Positions 55,381 through 63,637 of a DNA stretch of 64,000 nucleotides are shown in pieces (the first letter of the stretch is position 1; each line of letters opens with the position of its first letter). Location of the stretch: NCBI RefSeq assembly GCF_006439355.1, contig NZ_VFTG01000001.1, positions 124,001 through 188,000 on the forward strand, given 5' to 3'. The notes beneath the pieces were generated by a model. It was not told the DNA's origin. It did no database searches and saw nothing but the letters and a program-made list of their open reading frames with translations. Made by a program: the position numbers and the translations under genes. This stretch comes from Mesorhizobium sp. B4-1-3. GTDB taxonomy: Bacteria; Pseudomonadota; Alphaproteobacteria; Rhizobiales; Rhizobiaceae.

Positions 55381-55665
55381 ATGGGCGTTCAGGAGATTGC
55401 CGACAAGATCAGGTCGCGCGTGGCAAGCGCGGGGTTCGAGCACTCGGTCAAGTTCGACACCGGCAGCGACGGCGTCGTCGTCATCGACGGCGCGACCGTC
55501 TCGACCACCGACGCGCCGACGGATTGCACCGTCAAGCTGTCGCTCGACGATCTGGATTCGCTGATCGCCGGCGACCTCAACCCGACCATGGCCTTCATGG
55601 CCGGCAAGCTCAAGGTCGAGGGCGACATGACGGTCGCCATGGCGCTCAGCCAGTTGCTCGGCTGA
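55381..55665 (+). CDS. SCP2 sterol-binding domain protein
   Basis: A 94-aa protein consisting of a single SCP2-like lipid-binding domain (VQEIADKIRSRVASAGFEHS, SLDDLDSLIAGDLNPTMAFM, KLKVEGDMTVAMALSQLL). ATG 55381 is preceded by GAGGAGAAC. It is a monocistronic gene with its own terminator and about 200 bases of upstream sequence. The ligand in bacteria is unknown. Confidence 0.9.
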   Translation: MGVQEIADKIRSRVASAGFEHSVKFDTGSDGVVVIDGATVSTTDAPTDCTVKLSLDDLDSLIAGDLNPTMAFMAGKLKVEGDMTVAMALSQLLG

Positions 55666-55682
55666 TCCTTCGTAAAAACAAG

Positions 55683-55714
55683 AACGCCGCCCGACGGGCG
55701 GCGTTGCTCTTTTT
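55683..55714 (+). terminator. Rho-independent terminator after the SCP2 gene
   Basis: AACGCCGCCC (55683-55692), three-base loop, GGGCGGCGTT (55696-55705), then GCTCTTTTT. It may also serve the convergent GNAT gene weakly. Confidence 0.9.
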
Positions 55715-55730
55715 GTCGAGGCTAAAGCCT

Positions 55731-56498
55731 TCAGGCCACGAAGCCCTGGGCTTGATCCTTGATCTTGCGGCCGGCGGCCTTGATCGTGCCTCTTGAGGCA
55801 TCCAGCGCGCCTTCCTTCAGCTCAAGCGCCAGAAGCCGGTGCCGCTCATAGGGGCCGGGCATGGCGAGCGCCCCGGTGCGGTCGGCCGAGAAGCCGAACC
55901 GTCCGTAATAGGGCGCATCGCCGACGAGCAGGATCGCACCATGGCCGAGCCGCGCGGCCTCGGCAACGGCATGCCGCATCAGCGCCGAGCCGATGCCGCC
56001 GCTCTTCAAGCCCGGCTCGACCGCGAGCGGGCCGAGCAGCAGCGCCGCCGGACCGCCCTCGCCCAGCCTCACATCCCAAAGCCTCACCGTGCCAACGACC
56101 GCGCCCGAAGCGTCGCGGGCGACGAAGGCCAAGCCTTCCGAAGACCGGCGTCCGCGCCGCAGCTTCTCGGACGACTTCTTCTTGCGCTTCGGCCCCATGG
56201 CGCGGTCGAGCAACGCTTCGCGAGCCGCGACGTCGCCGGCGCCTTCGCCGACGATGACGAAGGCCGGCACCTGGGCGGCCCCCTCGTCCGGCGCGCCGCG
56301 CGAGCCAGCCTGTGCCCAGTAGGCAAGGGAGGGCGCCAACGCATTTTCAGGCGAAATGGAAACCGGTTCGCCGTAAGAAAATGCGTTACGAAGCACTGCC
56401 GTCGAGCCATTCTCCCCCGCGGGGGAAAGCTCAGCCGACGGTCCGGACGAGGGGGCAATTTCGGTGGCCGCAATGGCCGATTTGATCTGGTATTCCAT
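55731..56498 (-). CDS. GNAT-family N-acetyltransferase with a repeat-derived N-terminal insert
   Basis: A 255-aa protein; the acetyltransferase domain occupies about 80-230, with the acetyl-CoA motif LGPLAVEPGLKSGGIGSALM and a typical YYGRFGFS at the end. Residues about 35-60 are encoded by the palindromic element at 56338-56387, which keeps the frame open. ATG 56498 has GAAGGA eight bases upstream, so the long form may be real. GTG 56270 would give a normal 179-aa enzyme without the insert. Substrate unknown. Confidence 0.8.
   Translation of the reverse strand: MEYQIKSAIAATEIAPSSGPSAELSPAGENGSTAVLRNAFSYGEPVSISPENALAPSLAYWAQAGSRGAPDEGAAQVPAFVIVGEGAGDVAAREALLDRAMGPKRKKKSSEKLRRGRRSSEGLAFVARDASGAVVGTVRLWDVRLGEGGPAALLLGPLAVEPGLKSGGIGSALMRHAVAEAARLGHGAILLVGDAPYYGRFGFSADRTGALAMPGPYERHRLLALELKEGALDASRGTIKAAGRKIKDQAQGFVA
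56338..56387 (+). repeat. Palindromic element inside the GNAT reading frame
   Basis: Outer stem AACGCATTTTC (56338-56348) with GAAAATGCGTT (56377-56387), inner stem GGCGAA (56350-56355) with TTCGCC (56367-56372), loop ATGGAAACCGG. Confidence 0.85.
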
Positions 56499-56598
56499 AT
56501 CCGCGATCCTTCACGAGCGGAAATCTGTCCCACAAACGAGCCCGGGCGGGCGACATCATCGCCCGCGCCGGATGATCTGAACGGTCCTTGCGGACCGG

Positions 56599-57732
56599 TC
56601 AGATCACGTAGGATCGGAGGGGCTCGAAGCCGTTGAAGGCGACCGCCGAATAGGTGGTCGTGTAGGCCCCGGTGCCTTCGATCAGCACCTCGTCACCGAT
56701 CGTCAGCGACAAGGGCAGCGGATAAGGCGTCTTCTCATACATCACGTCGGCCGAATCGCAGGTCGGGCCGGCGAGCACGCAAGGCGCGGTCTCCGAGCCG
56801 TCATGGCGGGTGACCAGCGGGTAGCGGATCGCCTCGTCCATCGTCTCGGCGAGACCGCCGAACTTGCCGATGTCGAGGAACACCCAGCGCACATTGTCGT
56901 TGTCGGCCTTCTTGGAGATCAGCACGACTTCCGACTTGATGACGCCGGCATTACCCACCATACCGCGGCCTGGCTCGATGATCGTCTCGGGCAGCGCGTT
57001 GCCGAAATGCTTGCGCAGCGCCGAGAAGATCGCCTGGCCATAGGCCTGGGCGGCAGGCACGTCCTTCAGGTAACGGGTCGGGAAACCGCCACCCATATTG
57101 ACCATCTTCAAGACGATGCCTTCCTCGGCGAGCGTCGAGAACACCTTCTTGGCGTCGCCCAGGGCGCGGTCCCAGGCCGAAAGATCGGTCTGCTGCGAGC
57201 CGACATGGAACGACACGCCATAGGCGTCGAGGCCGAGCCCCTTGGCATGGCGCAGCACATCGACGGCCATCGCCGGCACGCAGCCGAACTTGCGCGACAG
57301 CGGCCACTCGGCGCCTTCCCCGTCGGTGAGTACGCGGCAGAACACGCGCGAGCCGGGGGCGACGCGGGCGATCTTCTCGACCTCCTCGACGCAGTCCACC
57401 GCAAAGAGGCGGATGCCGAGCTGGTAGGCGCGTGCGATGTCACGCTCCTTCTTGATGGTGTTGCCGAAGGAAATGCGGTCCGCCGGCGCACCCGCGTCCA
57501 TCGCCATCTCGACCTCGGCAACCGATGCGGTGTCGAAGGACGAGCCCATCGCAGCAAGCAGGCGCAGGATTTCCGGCGCCGGGTTTGCTTTCACCGCATA
57601 GTAGATCTTGGAATCGGGCAACGCCTTCTCGAAGGCGCGGAAATTGTCGCGCACGACATCGAGGTCGACGACGAGGCAGGGACCGTTCGGACGTCGGGTG
57701 GCGAGGAAATCAAGGATGCGCTGGGTGGCCAT
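56599..57732 (-). CDS. Ornithine/lysine decarboxylase, PLP type III fold
   Basis: A 377-aa PLP enzyme of the alanine-racemase fold (eukaryotic-type ODC family) that makes putrescine from ornithine. The PLP lysine is Lys48 (YYAVKANP), the HVGSQ motif follows near 190, the EPGRGMVGNAG phosphate-binding motif comes later, and the active-site Cys is at about 325 (GPTCDSADVM). ATG 57732 follows GGAGAG. The mRNA has a leader of more than 400 bases that resembles the alphaproteobacterial speF element, so expression is probably controlled at RNA level. Confidence 0.93.
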   Translation of the reverse strand: MATQRILDFLATRRPNGPCLVVDLDVVRDNFRAFEKALPDSKIYYAVKANPAPEILRLLAAMGSSFDTASVAEVEMAMDAGAPADRISFGNTIKKERDIARAYQLGIRLFAVDCVEEVEKIARVAPGSRVFCRVLTDGEGAEWPLSRKFGCVPAMAVDVLRHAKGLGLDAYGVSFHVGSQQTDLSAWDRALGDAKKVFSTLAEEGIVLKMVNMGGGFPTRYLKDVPAAQAYGQAIFSALRKHFGNALPETIIEPGRGMVGNAGVIKSEVVLISKKADNDNVRWVFLDIGKFGGLAETMDEAIRYPLVTRHDGSETAPCVLAGPTCDSADVMYEKTPYPLPLSLTIGDEVLIEGTGAYTTTYSAVAFNGFEPLRSYVI

Positions 57733-58163
57733 CGGGGTCTCTCCATAACGCCTTTCGGCGCGCACAAAGGCTGCTGACGCGGGCGCTCAGCCTCGCGTAC
57801 TCGCGGTCAAACAAAGGCGGGACGTCAAATCCATGGAACCAGCCGGTGGAGACCCCGGAACCATGGAATGCCGTCTCGCGGCGATGAACCTTGGCCTTGC
57901 CCGGCCTCGGTTCGCTTTGTCTGCCTTGGCTTGGATGGGAGAGCCCGTCCGCACTGCCGGCAATGAAGGTGTGCCTCTTTAGTAACCCCGGTCTTTGGAC
58001 AACCGGAAGAGAACCAGAAAGGCCCGCACCGTCGTTGCTTCAAGGTGTCCTCGGTCTTGTGGTTGGCCACTGACCGACTGGAGGGGTTGGCTCCAGTTAC
58101 CTTACCGACTGCCCTCACCATTCGAGGATCGGCGGACACCCACAGGCACGTGCGACTTTGGGC
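57733..58163 (-). ncRNA. Long ornithine decarboxylase leader, probable speF-type cis-regulatory RNA
   Basis: A 430-base untranslated stretch between a good promoter and the decarboxylase ATG. A conserved leader called speF is known upstream of this gene in alphaproteobacteria, with a similar length. The region shows internal pairing, for example TCCATGG (57830-57836) with CCATGGA. A reading frame of 136 codons runs through it on the same strand but looks like an RNA-constrained sequence rather than a protein. I could not run a covariance model. Confidence 0.6.
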
Positions 58164-58169
58164 AAGCGC

Positions 58170-58198
58170 GATATAGGAGCGAAGGGGTTCACAATCAA
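58170..58198 (-). promoter_or_regulatory. Sigma-70-type promoter of the ornithine decarboxylase leader
   Basis: On the minus strand TTGATT (-35), a 17-base spacer, then TATATC (-10). Transcription would start near 58163, about 430 bases before the start codon. Confidence 0.65.
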
Positions 58199-58273
58199 TA
58201 AAAATCGTAAGCCCAGGTTGTAAAATTTCCGGCATCGAACAATGTTGGTCGCACAGTATCCGGAAATCGAACG

Positions 58274-59470
58274 ATGCCAGGAACTCAAGGACCGCTGAAC
58301 GCCTTCCTCGATCTGCGCCAAATGCCTGTGGCGCATGCGGAATTGGGCCCGCTCGCCGGCCTGCGCCTGGCCGTCAAGGACATCTACGACGTCGCCGGCT
58401 ACCGCACCGGCTGCGGCAACCCGCAAAAATTCGAGGAAGCCAATGCCGCTTCGCGCACGGCCGAAGCGGTGCAGACGATCCTCGATGCCGGCGCGCGATT
58501 CGTCGGCAAGACCCAGACCGACGAATTGGCTTTCTCGCTGTTCGGCCAGAACGCGCATTTCCCCTACCCGGTCAATCCCGCCGCGCCCGATCGCGTCACC
58601 GGCGGCTCCTCCTCCGGCTCGGCAGCCGCGGTTGCCGGCCGGCTGGCGAACATCGCCACCGGCTCCGACACCGGCGGCTCGATCCGTGCGCCGGCAAGCT
58701 TCTGCGGCCTGATCGGGCTGCGCACCACCCATGGCCGCATTTCGCTCGACGGCGCGATGAAGCTGGCGTCGAGCTTCGACACGTTCGGCTGGTTCGCCGA
58801 CGACATCGAGACCTATGAGGCGGTCGGCAAGCTTCTGCTCGGCCGTGATCCGCACCAGCACCCGCTCAACCGCCCGCTGTCGATCCGCTGGCTGGACGCC
58901 TTCGTCATGGGTCCGGCGGAAGCCGCCGAATATACGCGTATGAAGGCGTTGGCGGCCGCCGTCATCGGCCAGCCGGTGGAGACCGAATACGCCTTCGCCT
59001 CGTCTCCCGACGAGCTTTACTGGTGCTTCCGCCGCCTGCAGGCTTTCGAGGCCTGGCGCGAGCATGGCCCCTGGATCTCGGCCGGCGGTCGCCTCAGCCC
59101 GGGCGTCGAGGAGCGTTTCGGCTTCGGCCGCACCATCGATGCCGAGTCCGCCGCCGCCGAAGCGGCGCGGCGGCTGGCTTTCCGGGCCGAGCTTGGCGCC
59201 CTGCTCGGCAACAACGGCTTTCTGGTCCTGCCCACCGTTCCCGGCGCGGCGCCGCTTGCCGCCGGCACGCCGGAACAGTTCCAGGGCTATCGCGAAAGGG
59301 CGCTGCATCTCTTGTGCCTTTCGGGCCTTTCGGGCTTTCCGCAGATCACCTTGCCGATCGGCTCGGTCGACGGCGCGCCCTTCGGCCTGTCGCTGCTCGG
59401 CCCTTCCGGCAGCGACGTTGCCCTGATACGGCTCGGCCGCAGGATTCTCGACGCGGCACGAAAGGTCTGA
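58274..59470 (+). CDS. Amidase (amidase signature family)
   Basis: A 398-aa hydrolase. The Ser-cisSer-Lys machinery is visible: Lys35 (LAVKDIYDVAG), the GGSSSGSAAAVAG loop (110-122) and Ser136 in GSDTGGSIRAPASFCGLIGL. Shorter than GatA, so a stand-alone amidase is likely. It is divergent from ornithine decarboxylase and followed two bases later by a LysR gene. The physiological amide is unknown. Confidence 0.9.
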   Translation: MPGTQGPLNAFLDLRQMPVAHAELGPLAGLRLAVKDIYDVAGYRTGCGNPQKFEEANAASRTAEAVQTILDAGARFVGKTQTDELAFSLFGQNAHFPYPVNPAAPDRVTGGSSSGSAAAVAGRLANIATGSDTGGSIRAPASFCGLIGLRTTHGRISLDGAMKLASSFDTFGWFADDIETYEAVGKLLLGRDPHQHPLNRPLSIRWLDAFVMGPAEAAEYTRMKALAAAVIGQPVETEYAFASSPDELYWCFRRLQAFEAWREHGPWISAGGRLSPGVEERFGFGRTIDAESAAAEAARRLAFRAELGALLGNNGFLVLPTVPGAAPLAAGTPEQFQGYRERALHLLCLSGLSGFPQITLPIGSVDGAPFGLSLLGPSGSDVALIRLGRRILDAARKV

Positions 59471-59472
59471 CC

Positions 59473-60372
59473 ATGGATACATTGACGCGCATGCGCGCCT
59501 TCATCGACGTGGTCGAGGCGGAAGGCTTTTCGGCCGCTGCGCGCAAGATCGGTCGCTCCAAGGCGCTTTTGTCGAAATATGTGCGCGAGTTGGAGGACGA
59601 GCTCGGCGCGCTGCTCTTGAACCGCACAACGCGCCAGTTCTCGCTGACCGAAGCCGGCCACACCTATTATCAGCGCGCCTCCGAGATCGTGCGCGAGGTC
59701 GACAGCCTCGCCGAGGCGGTGCGCCAGTCTTCCGGCGACGTCCGCGGCAGGATCAAGCTGTCGGCAGCCCGCACCTTCGCCGACGCGCCGATCGGCCAAT
59801 CGCTGGTCGACTTCGCCAGGCAGCATCCCGACATCGTGCTCGACATCCATCTCGACGATCGCTTCGTCGACTTGGTCGAGGAAGGTTTCGACCTTGCCGT
59901 GCGCATCTCGCGGCTGGAGAACTCTTCGCTGATCGCCAGGCGGCTGGCGCCGTTTTCGGTCAGGCTTTGCGCGTCGCCGGAGCTGATCGCCAAGCATGGC
60001 AAGCCGACGCGTCCGCAGGATCTCGCCAACATGCCCTGCATCGTAGACACCAACGGCCGCTCGCTGTCCAACTGGCGCTTCAAGGGCGAGGCCGAGGACT
60101 CCATCAGCGTCGCTGTTTCGGGTCCGATCGAGGTCAATAGCCCGATTGTGGCAAGAGCCGCCGCGCTTTCCGGGCTGGGCTTTGCCATGCTGCCGGATTT
60201 CATCGCCGCCTCCGACGTCGCATCCGGCAAGCTGGTCACAGCGCTCGACGATCGCCTCTTGGCGGGCACCGGCATCTTCGCCGTCTATCCGCACCGCCGC
60301 TATCTGCCGGCCAAGGTAAGGGTCCTCGTCGATTTCCTAGTGCAGTGGTTCAAGACGCGCGACACAGCGTAG
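59473..60372 (+). CDS. LysR-family transcriptional regulator
   Basis: A 299-aa regulator with an N-terminal winged helix (FIDVVEAEGFSAAARKIGRS, KALLSKYVRELEDEL) and a LysR substrate domain (about 90-295). It starts two bases after the amidase stop and is probably co-transcribed with it, which is unusual because LysR genes are more often divergent from their targets. Confidence 0.92.
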   Translation: MDTLTRMRAFIDVVEAEGFSAAARKIGRSKALLSKYVRELEDELGALLLNRTTRQFSLTEAGHTYYQRASEIVREVDSLAEAVRQSSGDVRGRIKLSAARTFADAPIGQSLVDFARQHPDIVLDIHLDDRFVDLVEEGFDLAVRISRLENSSLIARRLAPFSVRLCASPELIAKHGKPTRPQDLANMPCIVDTNGRSLSNWRFKGEAEDSISVAVSGPIEVNSPIVARAAALSGLGFAMLPDFIAASDVASGKLVTALDDRLLAGTGIFAVYPHRRYLPAKVRVLVDFLVQWFKTRDTA

Positions 60373-60432
60373 TAACCCGCGTCCCAATTTCGCCCCCTTT
60401 ATGTTAACTGTCGGGCCTCGCTCCCGAAGTCG

Positions 60433-61119
60433 ATGGAATCGCGGCCCGGAATGCATTTGAAACGGCAAGCAGCCATGCTGGCTTCGGCCCTCGCGGCCAC
60501 GTTCGCTTTGGTCGAGCAGGCCGAAGTGCACCCGCATGTCTTCGCCGAAGCCCGCCTCGACGTCATCCTCAGCCAGGATCACCAAAGTGTGACGGCGCTG
60601 CGCCACCTTTGGCGCTTCGACGACCTGTTTTCGAGTACAGTGATGATGGAGTTCGACAAGAACTCCGATCTGAAACTTGACGACAAAGAACTCAAGGAAG
60701 TGGCCGACACCGTCCATTCCTCGCTGGCCGAGTTCAATTACTTCCAGCTCGTAACCCAGGACGGCAAGGACGTGCCCATGGTGCCGCCGCCGCATCTGAT
60801 GGCGAATTTCGACAACGACCAGCTGATCATCCTGTTCGAGTCGCAGCCGAAGACCCCGATCAAGCTCGCCGGCAAAGTCGACATCGGCGTCTACGATCCG
60901 ACCTTCTATACGGCGATCGACTTCACCGACGACGCCAACCTTGCCGTCGAGGGCCTGCCCTCGACCTGCACCAAGAAGGTCATCCGGCCCGATCCTGACG
61001 AGGCGATCAAGGAAAACCAGAAGACCCTGACGGAGGCGTTCTTCAATGATCCGACAGGCACCAACATGAGCAAGATCTTCGCCACCAAGCTCGAGTTGAA
61101 CTGCCCGCCGGAAGGATGA
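60433..61119 (+). CDS. DUF1007 family periplasmic protein
   Basis: A 228-aa exported protein with a leader (about 1-30) and an early HPHVFAEARLDVIL block, the DUF1007 signature. Families of this type lie next to NicO-type nickel/cobalt transporters and probably bind metal through the HPH motif; here the transporter follows with ATGA overlap. An alternative start is ATG 60451. Confidence 0.87.
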   Translation: MESRPGMHLKRQAAMLASALAATFALVEQAEVHPHVFAEARLDVILSQDHQSVTALRHLWRFDDLFSSTVMMEFDKNSDLKLDDKELKEVADTVHSSLAEFNYFQLVTQDGKDVPMVPPPHLMANFDNDQLIILFESQPKTPIKLAGKVDIGVYDPTFYTAIDFTDDANLAVEGLPSTCTKKVIRPDPDEAIKENQKTLTEAFFNDPTGTNMSKIFATKLELNCPPEG

Positions 61120-62396
61120 TGGTGATGAAACCGTCGCTGCGCGCAAGCAGGTTCCGCAAAAGTGTCTCACGGTTTTGCGATCGGAACCTGCGACAAACAA
61201 GGGAATCCAAGCGGATATTCGTGGGGCATCCCACGAATATCCGCTTGGCCCTCGGGCTCTTGGCCGCCGCCTTGATGGTGACCCATCTGCCCGTCGTGGC
61301 GCATGCGCAAAGCTCGCTCGGCATCGGCACCAATGACGGCATGGCGCCGACCACCACCGGCCCGTTCGCCCACATCCTGATGTGGATCAATCTCCGGCAG
61401 CAGGAATTCTACCATTCGCTGGCCGCCGCCATGAAGGCGATGCGCCAGGATGGCAGCAAGCTCTGGCTGCTGATCGGCCTGTCCTTCGCCTATGGCATCT
61501 TCCACGCCGCCGGCCCCGGCCACGGCAAGGCGGTGATCTCGTCCTACATGGTCGCCAACGAAGTGGCGTTGCGGCGCGGCATCATGCTCTCCTTCGTCTC
61601 GGCGCTGCTGCAGGGCCTCACGGCGGTGGTCGTCATGATGCTTGCCTATTTCGTGCTGCGCGGCACCGCGATCTCGATGACCGACGCGGCCTGGTTCCTC
61701 GAAATCTCGAGCTACGTGCTGGTGACGCTGTTCGGCGCCTGGCTGTTGTGGCGCAAGCTCGGTCCGTCGATCCTGCGCCTGTTCGGCAGGACGCCTGCCT
61801 ACAGCCTGTCGGCCGCGCATGCAGGCCATTCGCATTCCCATGCGGGCCAGTCGCATGCGCATGCCTATTCGCATGCGCACGCCGCGCAGCACGTGCATGA
61901 CGATCATGATCATCATGACCATTCGCATGCCCACGCCCACGATCATGGCGCGCATGAGCACCACCATCACGCCGCGCACGACCACGCCCATCACGACCAT
62001 GGCCCGGGCGAAGTCTGCGAGACCTGCGGCCATTCGCATGCACCGGATCCGGCGATGCTGTCGGGCGACCGCTTCGACTGGAAGACCGCCTGGTCGGCGG
62101 TGGCCGCCGTCGGCATCCGCCCCTGCTCCGGCGCGCTGATCGTGCTCAGCTTCGCGCTGCTCAACGGCCTGTGGGTCGGCGGACTGCTGTCGGTGCTGGC
62201 GATGTCGATCGGCACCGCGATCACCGTCTCTGCGCTGGCGACGATCGCCGTGCTTGCGAAGAACTGGGCGGTCTATTTCGCCGGCGACGGACGCATCGGC
62301 AACCGCATCCATTCCATCGTCGAGATCGGTGGCGCCGCCTTCATCTTCCTGGTCGGACTGCTGCTTCTGTCGGCCAGCCTATCGGGCGGCGCCTGA
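61116..62396 (+). CDS. NicO/RcnA-like nickel-cobalt transporter with repeat elements in its N-terminus
   Basis: A membrane metal transporter. It has about six transmembrane segments, the family motif GIFHAAGPGHGKAVISSYMV, and a His-rich cytoplasmic loop (about 235-310) with dozens of His/Asp. A second motif GIRPCSGALIVLSFALLNGL follows. The ATG at 61116 overlaps the DUF1007 stop. Codons about 10-45 are made of two palindromic elements that remain in frame, placing a charged stretch before the hydrophobic leader LALGLLAAALMVTHLPVVAH. TTG 61245 could serve as an internal start just before that leader. Confidence 0.88.
   Translation: MMVMKPSLRASRFRKSVSRFCDRNLRQTRESKRIFVGHPTNIRLALGLLAAALMVTHLPVVAHAQSSLGIGTNDGMAPTTTGPFAHILMWINLRQQEFYHSLAAAMKAMRQDGSKLWLLIGLSFAYGIFHAAGPGHGKAVISSYMVANEVALRRGIMLSFVSALLQGLTAVVVMMLAYFVLRGTAISMTDAAWFLEISSYVLVTLFGAWLLWRKLGPSILRLFGRTPAYSLSAAHAGHSHSHAGQSHAHAYSHAHAAQHVHDDHDHHDHSHAHAHDHGAHEHHHHAAHDHAHHDHGPGEVCETCGHSHAPDPAMLSGDRFDWKTAWSAVAAVGIRPCSGALIVLSFALLNGLWVGGLLSVLAMSIGTAITVSALATIAVLAKNWAVYFAGDGRIGNRIHSIVEIGGAAFIFLVGLLLLSASLSGGA
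61147..61191 (+). repeat. Palindromic element inside the NicO reading frame
   Basis: Outer stem GCAGGTTCC (61147-61155) with GGAACCTGC (61183-61191), inner stem CGCAAAA with TTTTGCG, loop GTGTCTCACGG. Confidence 0.83.
61207..61248. repeat. Perfect 19-bp inverted repeat with four-base loop
   Basis: Arms at 61207-61225 and 61230-61248 (the left arm begins CCAAGCGGATATTCG), loop GCAT. It is a separate sequence family from the element just before it. No T-run follows, so it is not a classical terminator. Confidence 0.85.
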
Positions 62397-62402
62397 GGCC
62401 GG

Positions 62403-63377
62403 TCAGGCGATCTTCCCACCAAGCTCATCCTCGATATGCGCGCGGATGATTTCGTCGAAATTCTTCTCGGCTGCAAAACCCAGTTCGCGTGAGCGGCGCG
62501 CCTCGAAGCGCGTCGGCCAGCCTTTGACGATCGCCCAGATCGTCTCGTCGGGCTGCTCACGGATCCGCTTCGCGACCGCGGCGCCGGCGATGCGCTCCAG
62601 CGCCTCGATCTGCTCGCCAACGGTGACGGCGACGCCCGGCATTGTGAGGTTGCGGCGCGGACCGACCTTGTCACCGTCGATTTCGGCCGCATGGATGAGG
62701 AAATTGACCGCCGAGCGCGGACTGGCATGGGTGTGCAGCACCGAGCGTGGCACCGGCAGGATCGCTTCCTGCCCGGCGAGCGGCTCGCGGATGATGCCGG
62801 AGAAGAAGCTGGAGGCCGCCTTGTTCGGCTTGCCGGGGCGCACGCAGATCGTCGGCAGCCGGATGCCGATACCGTCGAAGAAGCCGCGCCGCGTGTAATC
62901 GGCGAGCAGCGCCTCGCTCATCTGCTTCTGCGTGCCGTAAGAGGTGAGCGGCGTCGGATGGAATTCGTCCGGGATGACATCCGGGAACGGCGCTCCGAAC
63001 ACGGCGATCGACGAGGTGAAGACAAGGCGCGGCGCAAACGCCGCCAGCCGCACCGCGTCGAACAGCGCGCGCGTGCCGTCGAGATTGACGCGGTAGCCGA
63101 GGTCGAAATTTGCTTCCGCCTCGCCCGAGACGATACCCGCCAGGTGGAAGATCACGTCCGGGCGCGGAGCCACGAGAGCCGCCATGGCCCCAGGGGACGA
63201 CAGATCGCCGGTATGAAGTGAGACATCGACGCCCGTGAGCGCCGGTGCCTGCGGCGCCACGATGTCATGCAGGTCGAGCGCCGTTATCTTGCGCCCGCGC
63301 AGCATACCGTCCTTGGCGAGCCGCGCGATAAGCTTGCGGCCGACCATGCCGGCCGCGCCCGTGATCAGAATTCGCAT
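62403..63377 (-). CDS. denD: NAD-dependent epimerase/dehydratase, D-erythronate dehydrogenase-like
   Basis: A 324-aa extended SDR. The Rossmann motif MRILITGAAGMVGRKL is at the start, FHLAGIVSGEAEANFDLGYR follows, and the catalytic pair is in TSYGTQKQM. VLHTHASPRSAVNFLIHAAE and the overall layout resemble DenD of sugar-acid catabolism. Start ATG 63377. It converges with the NicO gene, six bases between stops. The substrate is inferred from family resemblance only. Confidence 0.75.
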   Translation of the reverse strand: MRILITGAAGMVGRKLIARLAKDGMLRGRKITALDLHDIVAPQAPALTGVDVSLHTGDLSSPGAMAALVAPRPDVIFHLAGIVSGEAEANFDLGYRVNLDGTRALFDAVRLAAFAPRLVFTSSIAVFGAPFPDVIPDEFHPTPLTSYGTQKQMSEALLADYTRRGFFDGIGIRLPTICVRPGKPNKAASSFFSGIIREPLAGQEAILPVPRSVLHTHASPRSAVNFLIHAAEIDGDKVGPRRNLTMPGVAVTVGEQIEALERIAGAAVAKRIREQPDETIWAIVKGWPTRFEARRSRELGFAAEKNFDEIIRAHIEDELGGKIA

Positions 63378-63379
63378 CT

Positions 63380-63586
63380 TCAGAGACCTTTCTTGCGCTG
63401 GCTGCGTCCGCGCAGCCACAGGACGACGAACAGACCGACCATGAAGACCACGGCGATGACGGCCGCCAGCACCGTCGACACCTTGCCCGCGGCCAGCATG
63501 ATGGCCGGCAGGAAATAGGCGGAGAGGCCGAACAGCAGCAATATCACCGCTGCGGCGATCGCCGCGTTCCTTGTGTCACGGTCCAT
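63380..63586 (-). CDS. Small two-helix membrane protein
   Basis: A 68-aa protein with two hydrophobic helices (about 10-32 and 38-58) and a basic C-terminus (LRGRSQRKKGL). It lies two bases before the SDR start on the same strand. Family not recognised. Confidence 0.65.
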   Translation of the reverse strand: MDRDTRNAAIAAAVILLLFGLSAYFLPAIMLAAGKVSTVLAAVIAVVFMVGLFVVLWLRGRSQRKKGL

Positions 63587-63637
63587 CAGCTGGCGGTCCT
63601 CGTTTCGAGGCTGTTCGGTTTCATCGTCGCGGCGGGA

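Noticed and set aside
57825..58235. A 136-codon protein gene on the minus strand upstream of ornithine decarboxylase
   Set aside because: It starts upstream of the best promoter, has no recognisable domain and coincides with the structured leader. A shorter leader peptide inside it remains possible.
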